Shown here: one piece after another, positions 52,401 through 64,000 of the stretch
Layout: each line of letters starts with the position of its first letter
Numbering within the stretch: position 1 is the stretch's first letter
NCBI RefSeq assembly: GCF_037975245.1
Contig: NC_092563.1
Span: 13,504,001 to 13,568,000, forward strand
Direction: 5' to 3'
DNA: 64,000 nucleotides
Source: Apostichopus japonicus
Lineage: Eukaryota > Echinodermata > Holothuroidea > Aspidochirotida > Stichopodidae
Translations under genes and position numbers: made by a program
The notes under the pieces: generated by a model
What the model was told of the DNA's origin: nothing
Database searches by the model: none
The model's input: only the letters and a program-made list of their open reading frames with translations

Positions 52401-54211
52401 CGGAGATGAAGACGAGGACGATGCCAGGTACGTTTATTTTTTTCTGTTTTGCTTCATTTCCGTAAGAATGCAGGAACGGCTACCTGTATTGTTACTGCCG
52501 TTAATGTCTCGCCTTTTTTGTCCTTTTTTTAAAAAAGAAATGTATAAAAGTGCTAATGACTAGGCACAATAGCTTGTGTCTGTAAGTAAACATAATATGT
52601 AAGCAACATTTTGCAACTGTAAACCAATCACACGTTCATAATCAGCTGAGTTTCCTGTATCCTACAGAGCATGCATGTCAAAGATAGGATAATGTTGTCA
52701 TTCGTTTCGTTTCTTAAATACGGGGTGTAGTCGAAAACTGTCGAATTCCCTATCAATGGTTGGTTAATATTAAAAAGGGCTCCCTACGAAGAACTAAATC
52801 TGTCCTTTGATATGACCGTAGTCATACAATGCGATACTAACCTAACCACCCAAGTCGAACACATGTATGGCTTATACATGCTCAGTGCGTAACGTATTTA
52901 TTTATTTTCAGGTTTGTACTCTTGGAAGATTGTAGTCATATCATAGAGGTGGTAGCTTTAGACACGTGGATGAAACAAACTACCGTTGACGAAGACAAAA
53001 CAGTGCAGGTTAGTTCTATCTTACTTGGTGTTTGTTTCATGTCGACGTAAGAGGAGAAGAAATTAGTCACAGAGTAGGCGTTCTCCTGATTATGTTATTA
53101 CTGGCAACACAGTAAGGCAATAACAACAATCTTGCATTCTACATATGCATACAAAATCCAACATGAAAACTGATAGAGTTCATAAATTAGCACAATGAAT
53201 ATTCATATATTATTTCCCATTTGTTATTAGCTTCGTGTTTGTCCAAAATGCAAAACACCAATCAGGAGGAACTTGCGTTATGGCAATGTCATTAAGCAAG
53301 TACGTGCCGATGTGGAAGAAATAAAGAAACAAATTCTTGGAGATCCTGTTGACATCAGGGAGAAAAGAGAAGAACTAATTCAAGATCTGTCTCTGGAGGG
53401 GGATGGAACAGTGAGCGAAATTCGCCGTATTGCAGCAACGCTTTTTCAAGAGCAGCGTGTGTCAAGCTGTGCTTTTACTTGCTCTGTTTCGAAGACGTTT
53501 GTGGATAATTTTCAATTGCAAATTAAAAATTGTTGGACTGAGACGCAAATGACTTCCTTAGGTTATAAAATGGACATGTTTAAGAAACTTTGCGAACAGA
53601 AAAGGAAGACCACACGAATAAATGACCGAAAGGGCAATCTGGAAAGGAAGCAAACACTAGACCGAATATTTCAAGACATTCTTAAGTGGCTTGATAAGTT
53701 GTCGTACATTAGTGAGCAGAATGCGGAAGACTGGGATAGAGAATCAAAGCGTATATCGTATTGCATCAAGCTAATGGAAGATCGACTTCGTGTTTCAGTA
53801 ACTCGAACACCACAAGTTAGTGACATTCTCAAGAAAATCCATTTGATCTTGACCAATGGATCTCGTTTCTCCGATGATTATCAAAAGTTCGTCAAGAATC
53901 AATTTCAAGCGATGCGAAAGTACGGAACAAGTCTTGGAGTTTCTGAAGAAGAAAAGAAAACAATAGTTAAAGCCGTCGGTCTCTCAGCGGGACATTGGTA
54001 TAAGTGTCGCAATGGCCATTTCTACGCCATCGGAGAATGTGGAGGAGCAATGGAAACGGGCAAATGCCCTGAATGCCAGGAAGAAATCGGTGGACGCAAC
54101 CATACACTCCATTCCTCGAATAGGCATGCTCCTGAGATGGACGGTTCACGACATGCTGCTTGGTCTGCGGGAGCAAACATGGAAAATTTCGATCCTCGAG
54201 AGTTTGATTGA
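46481..54211 (+). CDS. ZNFX1-like RNA helicase / NFX1 and RZ zinc-finger protein (copy B)
   Basis: I predict exons 46,481-46,716, 47,250-52,427, 52,912-53,008 and 53,231-54,211, all GT-AG. The total is 6,492 bases, giving 2,163 residues. Exons 2 and 3 have exactly the lengths of gene 1 (5,178 and 97); exon 1 is 48 codons shorter and exon 4 one codon shorter. The start is MSMNREPRRG. The RGG-rich part is residues 1-78, GPPGTGKT lies at about 562-569, and the VVEEAAE, LQHRMRPE, YQGEEND and VALSRAK motifs are all present. The NFX1-type fingers keep their Cys and His pattern; differences from gene 1 include LLDCDHTKE for LLDCGHTKE. The RZ finger (HWYKCRNGHFYAIGECGG) is identical. Continued reading past 52,427 is intron. 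The function is inferred as for gene 1: RNA binding and unwinding in antiviral or small-RNA defence. Confidence 0.93.
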
Positions 54212-54383
54212 ATTATTTCTACGACTTTAATAGCAACGTAACCATAAATTTTTGTCATGAAATTTTAAGTCGGTACTGTAACATCTACCTTAAAAATGAA
54301 TGATATTACTAAAATTGCTGATTAATACGCTTTTTGTAGTGAGAGATAATGAGAATGAGTCTGATAGCGTCAATTTCTCGTTA

Positions 54384-54389
54384 ATTAAA
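54384..54389 (+). terminator. Candidate poly(A) signal variant, gene 2
   Basis: ATTAAA lies 173 bases after the stop codon; copy A reads GTTAAA here. The AATAAA of copy A at 19,262 is AATAAC in copy B. The two genes may therefore have different 3' UTR lengths, but this is sequence inspection only. Confidence 0.3.
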
Positions 54390-56665
54390 ATGCTTCTTTC
54401 GCTTATGCTTCTCCTTATGTAACTTGTATATATTTCTGATGTTGTGAAAGTTGGATTTACCCTTAAATGTTCCAATCTATTCCATTGGTATTGAAGGGGT
54501 TTCTAAAGTTGGTCAGAAGGTTTCAAAACATTAGGAGTTTTGGCAGTTATAGAATGTCAATTTGAATGGTATTACATTCATTTTAATAACAATTTGGTCA
54601 TAAGTTAACACGGTGACGTAAAATGTGTCACAGAGGGAATCGTCACTGAAACTTTGATACCATCAGGCAGTGTTTCCCTTCACTCTATTTTTTCCTTGAA
54701 TGTAAAGTATATATTTCAAAACCATTGAACGATATATCCACGCTCATGTGCGAAACTGAGTAGGAATAGGATCATGAAGACGAGTTAACGTCTAGGGTGG
54801 AGGTGAAGGGGGGGGGGTGTGTGGATAGGCGTTTTGGGATTACTTTTATGCTATGCACAACATTGTTAAGCATTGCAGTGATTTATGTCTCTGCTGGGAT
54901 AAAACGCCCGCTGCATGTAACTGATATTCACATCTACATTAGCATTGTTGCTTATGCTTGTTTCTTCTGTTTGTTGTTATATCTGTGTTGTGGAGGGTAC
55001 TGTTACGCTTAATGTTTGGAACAGTAAGGGTAGCTATTCAGTTCCACTTATCGACGATCTTTCTTTCTTTCTTCATAATTTCTGATTATCTGATATTTTT
55101 GGAATTATAATGTAGATGAAGCGAATGACAATAAGCCAGTAAGTAATGGCAGACAAGGATATTTTGGGTGTAAATATGCCAACTGAATTAATATATGTTA
55201 CGTTACTGAATTTGTGTAGGGCAAAACGTAGCTAGTTACCGATGATAATCTCTTTCCATTATTTCAACTTGTTTTCTTAAAAGAAAAGACCAAAAAACCC
55301 AAGAAAAACAAACCAGCAAAACAAAACAAAAAAGAATTCAAAACACATTCAATATCATTAAGCAGTCAGTATTCCTTAGTGCCACCAGTTGGATAAATTG
55401 GAAATCGATGATAAGTTTAACACCTTATGATGAAGCATAACAGAATTGAAGTATCTTTCAACCTCATTTGGTAGTTCGAAAATAGCAACATACAACGGTG
55501 TGTATAACTAATGGGATTCGCTATTATATTAGCCCAATAGTGCTATCCATACTTCATTCTAGTTGTAAACATTCATTGAAACCGTTAAAAGAATGATTGA
55601 AAATTCATTACACACATGTACTCTCTATACCTTGTATTAACTTTCTTTTCTTTTCCTTTTAATAGATAAAGAGGTTCATTTTAGTGTCTAGAGTTACTTA
55701 TAATTTTCATTATACGTTAAGTAATTTGGTAGCTTAATTGCCTTTGATGCCCATCAGACCTCGAAAACGTCATTGTCTATCTCTGACATTAACCTGTGGA
55801 AACAGTAATATCTCAAAGGTAGCAAGTATGGATGTGTCGGTGCCATTTTAATCTGTTTGTGCTGATCATTGGTAGTGCTATTATAGGCTGGAGTGATATT
55901 TTACAATATGTACTTTAGCCATATTAATAATATTCGAGCGCGATACCATAGGTTTGTATCAGGTTATAAGCTTTCACGGGTATTAAGCCTATTGACAATA
56001 AAAAAAACACACTACCGTGATAAAACGTATAGCTTTTCCAACCCAGTGGTATCAAAAGTTTTCAATATTCAAGAAAATAATCAATCTTAAATTGTGTTTT
56101 TTCCTCTCATGCGTGCGATTGTAAGAAAGATAGTTAATACGAACTGATAGAGTTCTGTCTTATATTGAGACATAGTGTCTGTAGAGGGAAATGAAAGCAT
56201 TATTAGAGAGCACTTCTGTTGCCACAATTTCGTTCTCCGTTGATTAACATATTACACTACACGATAAAAGATTGATTAAGCGTCGTCGGAGCAATGTAAT
56301 TACTTAATTAAAACATTCTACTGTGTTTTTTTGTGAAGGGGAGGGGTGGTTACCTGAAAATCTCTTTAAGAATAACCTCTTTGCCTTTTTGATAAAGGTT
56401 AAACGAGTACACATAGTCGGAGATGATGCCCCAAATATCTACATTAAATAGTTTGTACTACAATAAATGTGGCTGATCACTTGTTAATTCTCATTCTAAA
56501 TCCTTACAATTATTTGATTAATGAGCTTATGGGTCCCTATTTCGTATCTTCAGTCGGGAGACATGACTCAGTTGGGCCCAGGTAAATTCCCTTATAAAAT
56601 TCTTCATACGCCTCTGGCACGTCCATACAGGTTCATGCCTCTAGTTAAATCAGTTGGGTGATATT
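54390..56665. other. 3' flank of gene 2
   Basis: This stretch aligns with 18,990-21,296. It contains a poly-G run near 54,812-54,819. No gene is supported; a 71-codon frame at 54,797-55,012 is not conserved in copy A. Confidence 0.55.
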
Positions 56666-57907
56666 TGACGTCCCCTATCCCCCCACCACATCTTGAATTC
56701 GTGTACGTCATTGGCTTCATATTTCCCATGGAGAAAATGTTTTCAGTGATGACTTTTCTTAGGTTTCTTGTTACTCCGACGATGTACGATCCAAATTATA
56801 TTTGGTTTGTGTTTTCCTCGAAATCGATGTTTTATATAGTAGTACAGCAGCCGTCCTGTTCTTTCTTTAACAACTTGGCTTATCATCTTCGGTGAAAGTA
56901 TATGTATATATGTGTGGTAGTGGTAGCAAGTGGTATGACAGTTACAGTCAATAAATAAAGATCAACACACCAGACAAATTTCAAAAGGACGAGACTGGTC
57001 AGGATGTAGAATTTTTCCGGTGTGTTGATAATTTTTAACTTCTTGACACATACCTGAGTGTAAGCTGTTACCACTCAACACCTTTAATACCGCAGATAGA
57101 GAATGATCATATGTAGGTTTGGAATTCGAATAGAATGTACATGCGGGAAGGTAGTTTTACCTATGGCAAGTATTTCCAAGTTCATTTCATTTTCAAGTTT
57201 TTCCAATCCCGCTCAGTGCAGTGAAACAATGTTGCCATTTCTAGCTGAATAAGTTTGGCTGTGTGTACCCGGATATGTTTATGTTTCATTGTTTCCCTTA
57301 ATTTCTCTCGTGTAAGGAGGCATGCCCCATACAGCTTATGCTTATTGATTTACATTCTCAATCAAGTGTGGTCTCTAGAGTCACCTCCGTCCAAGACACC
57401 TTCATTTCTGTTATACGACTACTCTGACTATGTGTCAGCTGGTAAAGCCCAATGTTTTGGTTGATGAATCAGAAATATCATCCATCATTTTCCTACATTG
57501 CTCTCCAAAGTCGTAATATGGTCTTTGACTACCTCGACATTTCCAATAGCTTGTTTGTTATCACATTTAAGGGACGGCATTATGACTTTTCCTGAGAACA
57601 TTTGGGCAAATTTTAGCATTTGGTTAAGCTTCAATTCAACTCAATTCAGTTCAATGGTTTTGTTACATATATTTTAAAGTAATACATGACAATGTTGTAA
57701 GAAACTGGTAAAGTTACGTATATGATGGGCATTAGAAAAAACAAGAATGTTTATCAAAACTAGTGACCAATAGAAAGAGAGAAGACTTAACCAAAACAAA
57801 AATAGAAAACAAATAAATTTACAACCGCAACAAGGAGAAATATATGGAAGTCGCAGAAAGGGAAACCACGCTAGAAAATATTACGGGTAGGTCTAATACT
57901 TTTTCAT
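56666..57907. other. Unique sequence right of the duplication
   Basis: No gene is recognised. A short ATTCAACTCAATTCAGTTCA tract near 57,634-57,655 resembles the tails of some retroposons. Confidence 0.4.
56930..57074. mobile_element. Small inverted-repeat element, about 145 bp
   Basis: The ends are imperfect inverses (GTGGTATGACAGTTACA and TGTAAGCTGTTACCAC). Inside are exact 11-base inverted arms, ATCAACACACC at 56,961-56,971 and GGTGTGTTGAT at 57,019-57,029. This fits a miniature element; the family is unknown. Confidence 0.5.
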
Positions 57908-58349
57908 TAATGTGTTAAAGTTAGTGGGCCTAATGTTTTGATCCTAGCAGGATCTTCTTTGGAGGCTGAATGACAAGTAACAGAAAATACAAGGGACAAA
58001 GTACAAGCACCAAATACAGATAGGTTAATGAGCAGGGTGAAAACAAAAGAGATATATGTAAGAGGAGTACTTGACCAAGGGTGGAGAGAAGAAAGAAGAG
58101 GTAGTAAATAAACTGAAAAGTGAAAAAATGAAAATTAGGGAAGAGGGTAGGGAATAAACTGCTGAAGGACAAAGACAGGAATGTGTGAAAAAAATGAGGT
58201 GCAAGAGAGCTAGGAATAGAGGGATGACAGAGGGGGAACAAGGGGAGATGAAGGGGGGCAGAAGAAGGTTATGATCGGAACGTCAGGCCCACTTATTTTG
58301 ACACATTCTCTTACACAGGCTCTTTAGTGGATATGCAGTTTGCTAACAG
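57908..58349. mobile_element. Penelope-like terminal fragment
   Basis: It shares with 42,870-43,000 the blocks GTGGGCCT, GATCCTAGCAGGATCTT, GGCTGAATGACAAGTAACAG and AGATATATGTA. It ends AGGCCCACTTATTTTGACAC and GCAGTTTGCTAACAGTT, the inverse of the left end at 42,822. The hammerhead-like core is decayed (CCAAAGA, AAAAC). No protein is encoded in it. Confidence 0.65.
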
Positions 58350-58599
58350 TTTTTGTTTTAGTTTAATTTTTAATTAAGTGTCGATTAAGTTTGGTTGAAA
58401 AAACGGATACTTTTACATGATTTAATTATAATTGGGGATGTCTTGTCAAATTTAGAAGTACTTTTCCATGTTGGGTGTCATGTCAGGTCATCTAAAATAA
58501 ATTAAAATAACTTATAACTATATCATAATTTCTATTTTTACACACTCTAAAACAATTGGATATAACAGTCGGAAGCATACCATTACAATACTTGTATAT

Positions 58600-58850
58600 T
58601 TTACCACAAACAAAGTACGTAACGAATTATATTTCCTGTTAATTCAATTAGTGGAAAAGCGCCTGTGGTTGCAAGAACGAAGTTTAATTAATCTATGCTG
58701 CATAATTTGAAGCGGCTTCATTGTACTAGCTTTAGCTGTACTAAAGACTTCAAAAGCATATCAGATGTTACAAGGTTATGAAAGAATAGTTAACTTGAAT
58801 AATGTTTTTATTTGAAGGGTATCCTTAATGCGATAAATCAAATACCAGTG
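58600..58850 (-). mobile_element. LINE reverse-transcriptase tail, minus strand
   Basis: On the minus strand, in one frame with stops, there is YRIKDTLQIKTLFKLTILS, then YAFEVFSTA, then MKPLQIMQHRLIKLRS. This pattern is the conserved region after the reverse-transcriptase catalytic core in CR1- and Rex-like LINEs. It is a short dead fragment. Confidence 0.7.
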
Positions 58851-59799
58851 TATCTAACCAAAAGTTACAAAGGTCATTCCCTTGATGCTGCCAGATATAC
58901 GATCATCAATAATTAAATCTAAATATATTATACTAGATGATTTATTAGTTTGTTAAGAACAGAGTTAACTAAAGATAAACACATTTCTTGACGTTCGTGT
59001 TTTGTACCAAGAGTACATTTGAAGCAAACAAGTGCGATGTGAAATGTGCGCACTAACAACAACCGACTTTTGTTCTCCTTCATTTTACATAGGATATCAC
59101 ATGACAAAGTTGGTTGCATGATGATATTGAATCAAAACAATGATTAGTTCATTACCATTGGATCCATATCGACCCAAGATCAAGACAATAAAATAACGAA
59201 TAAGTAAAAGGCTTTTGTTGTCAGAGTTCAACAGGGGTGGGGGTAGATGCACAGTCCAGACTGAAGGCATACACTTCGAGGGGCAGTGTGACATGTGGCA
59301 TGTGAAATGTGACATGTGACATGATATGAGTGGGCAAACAACAGAGATACGGTATACGATATAGTGGATCATGTGTGCATTTGGTAAAAAAAATCCCGAC
59401 CTTTGAATGTTTCTCAGCAAATGGGTTCTTTGTACGTACACAATTTGTATCAGCAGGTTATTTCCAGCTTCATATGGATACGATGATATTATTCTTTCTA
59501 TTATTTATAAAATATATCCTGCCTTTGGACTATCCCATTTGATACAGCTCTGATAGTCACGTATTGCTCGCTTCAGCTCTGTGACGAATATACGTAATTA
59601 ATTCCTTATATAGATCACGGGAATTCCGACATCACTTTAAGCACCCCTATATACGTAGGTTGCATTTATAATTGTAGGCATTTCTGTATGGTGTTTACGT
59701 CGCGGCGGTAAGAGTAAGTACAATAATTTATTTGTGACTATTTCACTGATAAAAGAAATTAACTAATTTACTGTATTATTAATGCTTATAATTACTAGT
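58851..59799. other. Unassigned sequence
   Basis: No gene is supported. Near 59,283-59,325 there is a short run of GTGACATGT-like repeats, which accounts for a repetitive open frame on the minus strand. Confidence 0.4.
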
Positions 59800-60112
59800 A
59801 TGAATGGGGTGGGGGGAGGGCTGCCATGGGATTATTGATGCCGTCTCTTATCTAGGAGGGTTGGAGGTCCTCCCCAAGAAATTGTTTAAAATGTAAACGT
59901 CAAAATGGTGCATTCTGATGCATATTTAGACAAGGTTTTGCGAAATGGATAACTTGTGTGAGGTTGAAAAGGGAAGTAGGGGTCCAATTCTTCTTCGGCT
60001 GAATGCAAACATCCACAATTTGCACACTTTGAACCAATCCCCGACCGAGGATCGGTGATAGAGAAGGGGAGGCCCTACCCCACCCCACTCCCCTTTGTGT
60101 ACGCCACTGGCT
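59800..60112. mobile_element. Possible non-autonomous element
   Basis: The right edge on the minus strand starts CAGTGGCGTACACAAAGGGG, a type of terminus common among animal non-autonomous DNA elements. The left part has G-rich sequence and GGTCCTCCCCAAGAAATT. I could not establish a matching left terminus or a target duplication. Confidence 0.3.
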
Positions 60113-60365
60113 GTAATTAAGCAAGAGTTTGTATTTTTATGGTGTGTGAATTGTAGGTTCGTAGATGGATCCAGCCCCTCCCTTTAGGTAAGGAACATGT
60201 ACAGAATATGAGATTGATGAAGGGCATTGTTTATAACAATATATTCAATCGCTAATGAACACCACAGGCAGTGTCTTTAATTGGTTTTAGTCTGTGCAGT
60301 TTAGTGTAAATTTGCTTATTTTTTAACATTTAATGCAATAGGCAAAGTAACCGTAACCAATCGTT

Positions 60366-63300
60366 CACTGAAAAAATAAACTAGTCAATATTGCCACGGA
60401 CTAACGTTAAATTAGTTTGTAACGTTAGTCAATGCACACGAACTAGCAAAATCTTCGTTTCATCGCTGCTTCTTAGTCAGTTTACACTGACTAAGGAAAA
60501 TATAATCGCAGCTTAGTCGGTGGCGACGGACTAAGGTATTTTAACCCATGGACTAAGAACGATACGGACACCCGATTTACGCCATAATCGTAGCTTAGTC
60601 GGTGTCGACGGACTAATGTATTTTAACCCAATTCGATTCACTTCAATTTGGAAACCGAGAGGCAACGGCAGCTTGCTGGACTTGGCATAGTTTCATACGA
60701 TCACTCTAAGCAACTTTCAACCGTAAATCGCCCAAGAAGGTCTTTAGAAGAATGGAGGTATTAACTGCCATCATCGGCCTACCTGTTATTCCTTTAACTT
60801 GAAGGTAAAATTAAAGTTAATTGTTAGGCCACTGGCACTAGTACTCATGTACTATGGTTAGTGTAACGCTACCGTTGTCACGCTGGCGTTTCGCAATACA
60901 CAAGTGCAATGACAGTGAGTAGCCTATAGGCTTCTACTGGGTACTGTAGTGCATTCTCAACACTAAAGTGTGCATTCTAAACACCAATTAAAAATGTGTT
61001 ATGTGTGTATTGGGCTAGACTGAACAGTGGCACATAATCTTCTAATTTATTCCCAAACAAATGTTGGAACTATAAGTCTCAATAGTTTATTTGAAGTCAA
61101 GTCTACACTCATTTGGTAAAGATTTCCTGTAATATCCCATGTGAATCTAAATGGGTAGGCTTTGTGATATTGAATAAGCAAGGCTAGACCTTCAAACGTA
61201 CAGTCACAGTAGGCTGAACAAATTATGTTGGCTAGTCAACGGTATTATATGTTGCGAGCAGTCAGGATGCACGCTTCAGTTCTATTTAACCTTTTCATTT
61301 ATCATTTTTTAGTATTTAATTTCCGGTCACGCACAGGAAACAATTGCGACATTCCTTCACGGTCGACTTGTTTACTGTAAGAAGTATTAACCGTTTTTTC
61401 TCAGGAAAGCTTGATAGTCTGAAGTTATTATAACATGTGCTTTTAGTATACTGCCAAAAGAGTAAGTTGTTGTATTTGTATTGATATTTTATGTAGAAGT
61501 AACGGAAAATTTAGTATGTTTAGTTTGGTCTATAATTGCACGTTTTTTTTCTGTCCAATGTAGTGCAGGGTTCACTTGCGCGAATTCAAATTATTCTGTT
61601 TATGTATATGTATATGCATCGATTCGTAGATTATGATGTTTTTTGACATTTATTTGTAATTCAAGCATATCTGTTTAGTAGCAAAGTTTAAAGGTTAAGA
61701 TTAATTAGTTTTCTCTTTTTGATCCTAGATTGAATGAAACTCATTGACGTAAATAATAGATCAGATGATACAGTTTAACGCAGTTGCTAAAACTGGGTAT
61801 TCTCTAGTCTTCGCCGGTCCATTATATACTTTAGTACTACTAGTAAGACTAAATCAAAACGACCGAAAGACAAACTTAGTGTAACAAAGTATTGATTCTC
61901 CTCTAGCCTAGGTCTAAACAGGCTTGTTATGTGAGCAAGCAAAATAACAACTAAAAACGATTAGGCCTATAAATAAGTTGGCTCAGTGCATTTCTGTTTC
62001 TAAAATTTTATATTTTTAAAGATCATAAAAACAAACAAAGATTTAGCCCATGTTTTATTATCTCTGTATTCTGGGCATTTGATTCTGGTTGCAATGGTGA
62101 TGACACTCTCGTTCAAATTTTCAGCTTTATACAGTCTGCTTCAAACTTTGGGATTGTTTTTTGAGACTATAGTGGAAGCAAATCTCACATCACTTTGTGG
62201 TGACAACTTTATTTTTTTATTTTTTCAAATGATGAGTACTTTGCTGTTTCTTTTTTCCAGCAGGAATTGAAAAGCCAAATATCTAAGTCAAGGGTGAGGT
62301 TTCCTGTGATGTACGACACCAGTGTGGAGGCAACAACAGAAGAGGAGAACTGTTATATATGGCTTAAAGACACGTTTTAAGATGATATATTGGTACCCTT
62401 CGCAGAACAAAAGAGTTTATCCAAGAGTCCAAAAAGCAAAGGAACAAGTACCATAGAGAAAAAAGATGGAAGAGTGAGTTTAACTATTGTACCCAACTGT
62501 TTAATGATATTAAAGATACTTTTCATAACCTGTTTTAAAAAAAAAAAGTCTAGTATATCATTTACGTGCAAGCTTCATAAGTTTGGTCAAATTTTCACTG
62601 ATCTGTAGAGCAGGAGTCCAGAGGGTTTGGTTAGCTGGGTAGGTAACCAATTGCCTGGTACATCACAATGTTCACAATGCATTCCTGTATATGAAACCTG
62701 ACGACTGGCAAACCGACTGTGGTGGATGTGGCTGGGAGAGCAATTTTAAAGTCACCTAACAGCTAACCTAGATCAGTTTTCATGGTAACCACATCAAAGT
62801 AAGAACAATGTGTCAGGTATGGCCCCAAGAGCAACAAATGGCCATCGTCAGTAATTATTGGTGGTGGGGTACCCCTGCCAGTGATCAACAATTGACCCCT
62901 CACGGCTGACCTAGGTCAGCTCATGAGGTAACCACTTGAAACCTACTGGAAAATGTTGGTTAGGACTTCAGATACAAGGGATGGGCATTGCCAGTAATTT
63001 TTATTGGTGGGGTACCCCTGCCAGTAGACCCCCAATATGCCCATCCCCTCATTGACCTAGGTGAGCTCATGATTTGACCAGTTGAAACCTACAGGAAAAT
63101 GATAGGTATCACTTAATATGTAAGGATGGGCATTTCCAGTATTTTATATTGGTGGGCCACCACTGCCAGAGTCCGCCCATCCCTTACATATAGAATCCTG
63201 TCAATCATTTTCCAGTAGTTTTCAACTGGTTAAATCATGAGCTGACCTAGATCAATGAGGGGGGGGGGGCATTTTGGGGGTCTACTGGCAGGGGTACCCC

Positions 63301-64000
63301 ACTAACATAAAATACTGGAAATGCCCATCCCTTACATATGAAGTGATACCATTTTCCAGTAGTTTTCAACTGGTTACATCAAGAGCTCATCTAGGTCAAT
63401 GGGGGATGGGCATTTTGGGGGTCTACTGGCAGGGGTACCCCACCAATAAAAATTACTGGCAATGCCCATCAGTTGTATCTGAAGTCCTAACCAACATTTT
63501 CCAGTAGGTTTCAAGTGGTTTCCTCATGAGCTGACCTAGGTCAGCCTTGAGGGGTCAATTATAGATCACTGGCAGGGGTACCCCACCACCAATAATTACT
63601 GGCAATGGCCATTTGTTGCTCTTGGGGCCATACCTGACACATTGTACTTACTTTGATGTGTTACCATGAAAACTGATCTAGGTTAGCTATCAGGTGACTT
63701 TAAAATTGCTCTCCCAGCCACGCCCACCACAGTCGGTTTGCCAGTCGTCTGGTTTCATATACAGGGATGCACTGTGAACATTGTGATGTACAAGGCAATT
63801 GGTTACCTTCCCAGCTAACCAAACCCTCTGGGCTCCCGGTCCATTGGGATCATTATTAACATGATTAACATAATTATTAAGCTTTGAAAAATAACTTGGT
63901 GTTATGCTGTGCAAAGCTAATAATTATTTGGTAAAGCTGCTATTCCTGGCTTATAATTTGAGGGACCTAGATTTAAATGTATACTTCTCAATATGTTATA
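60366..64000. mobile_element. Large CACTG-ended DNA transposon (copy 2, inverted, cut by window end)
   Basis: From CACTGAAAAA at 60,366 the sequence is the reverse complement of 34,790 down to about 30,727, including the ACCGACTAA-type subterminal motifs. It includes the nested fold-back array (62,608-63,845), with fewer 145-bp units than copy 1. The far end lies beyond the window. Similarity looks high along the whole length, so the two insertions are from the same subfamily. Confidence 0.85.

Noticed and set aside
52428-52563. C-terminal extension of the gene 2 helicase frame
   Set aside because: It lies beyond the donor GTACGT and is intron. The spliced form continues at 52,912, as in gene 1 and as in the ZNFX1 family.
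57930-58241. Hydrophobic minus-strand frame of 103 codons
   Set aside because: It lies wholly inside the Penelope-like terminal fragment and reads low-complexity purine-rich sequence.

Overview
The window is animal nuclear DNA. It is AT-rich and intron-bearing with GT-AG splice sites, and it is dense in DNA transposons, non-LTR (LINE) and Penelope-like retroelement debris. An echinoderm, perhaps a sea cucumber, is my best guess, but that rests on the gene family and repeat style only and is a low-confidence inference.

The layout is a tandem segmental duplication. Copy A runs from before base 1 to about 21,296; copy B runs from about 22,037 to about 56,665. Each copy holds, in the same order and on the + strand, a dead alpha-amylase gene (270-2,045 and 22,300-24,120), a long stretch of non-coding sequence with a few exon-like remnants, and one intact four-exon gene for a ZNFX1-like protein (10,975-18,858 and 46,481-54,211). 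Copy B is about 13 kb longer, mostly because of later insertions: a LINE tail with a 12-bp target duplication, a 4.9-kb DNA transposon with a nested fold-back array, an endonuclease-bearing LINE fragment, an 845-bp hAT-like element with an 8-bp target duplication, a THAP-domain fragment, and a Penelope-like fragment with a 9-bp target duplication. For the LINE tail and the Penelope-like fragment, copy A shows the matching unfilled site.

The two ZNFX1-like proteins (predicted 2,212 and 2,163 residues) share one architecture: an Arg-Gly-rich N-terminal exon, a helical region, a UPF1-type superfamily 1 RNA helicase, a run of NFX1-type zinc fingers, and a C-terminal RZ-type zinc finger. Exon sums are exact multiples of three in both genes and the helicase motifs are intact, so both look functional. 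Known relatives act in antiviral RNA sensing (vertebrates) and in small-RNA inheritance in germ granules (nematodes). Two features differ from human ZNFX1 as I know it: the Arg-Gly-rich exon, which is a length-variable coding minisatellite, and an insert inside the helicase in which a module of about 100-150 residues occurs three times.

Right of copy B (56,666-64,000) there is no gene that I can support. That stretch holds a small inverted-repeat element, a second Penelope-like fragment, a LINE reverse-transcriptase tail, and from 60,366 to the window end an inverted second copy of the large DNA transposon. Gene 2 therefore lies between two inverted copies of the same element.
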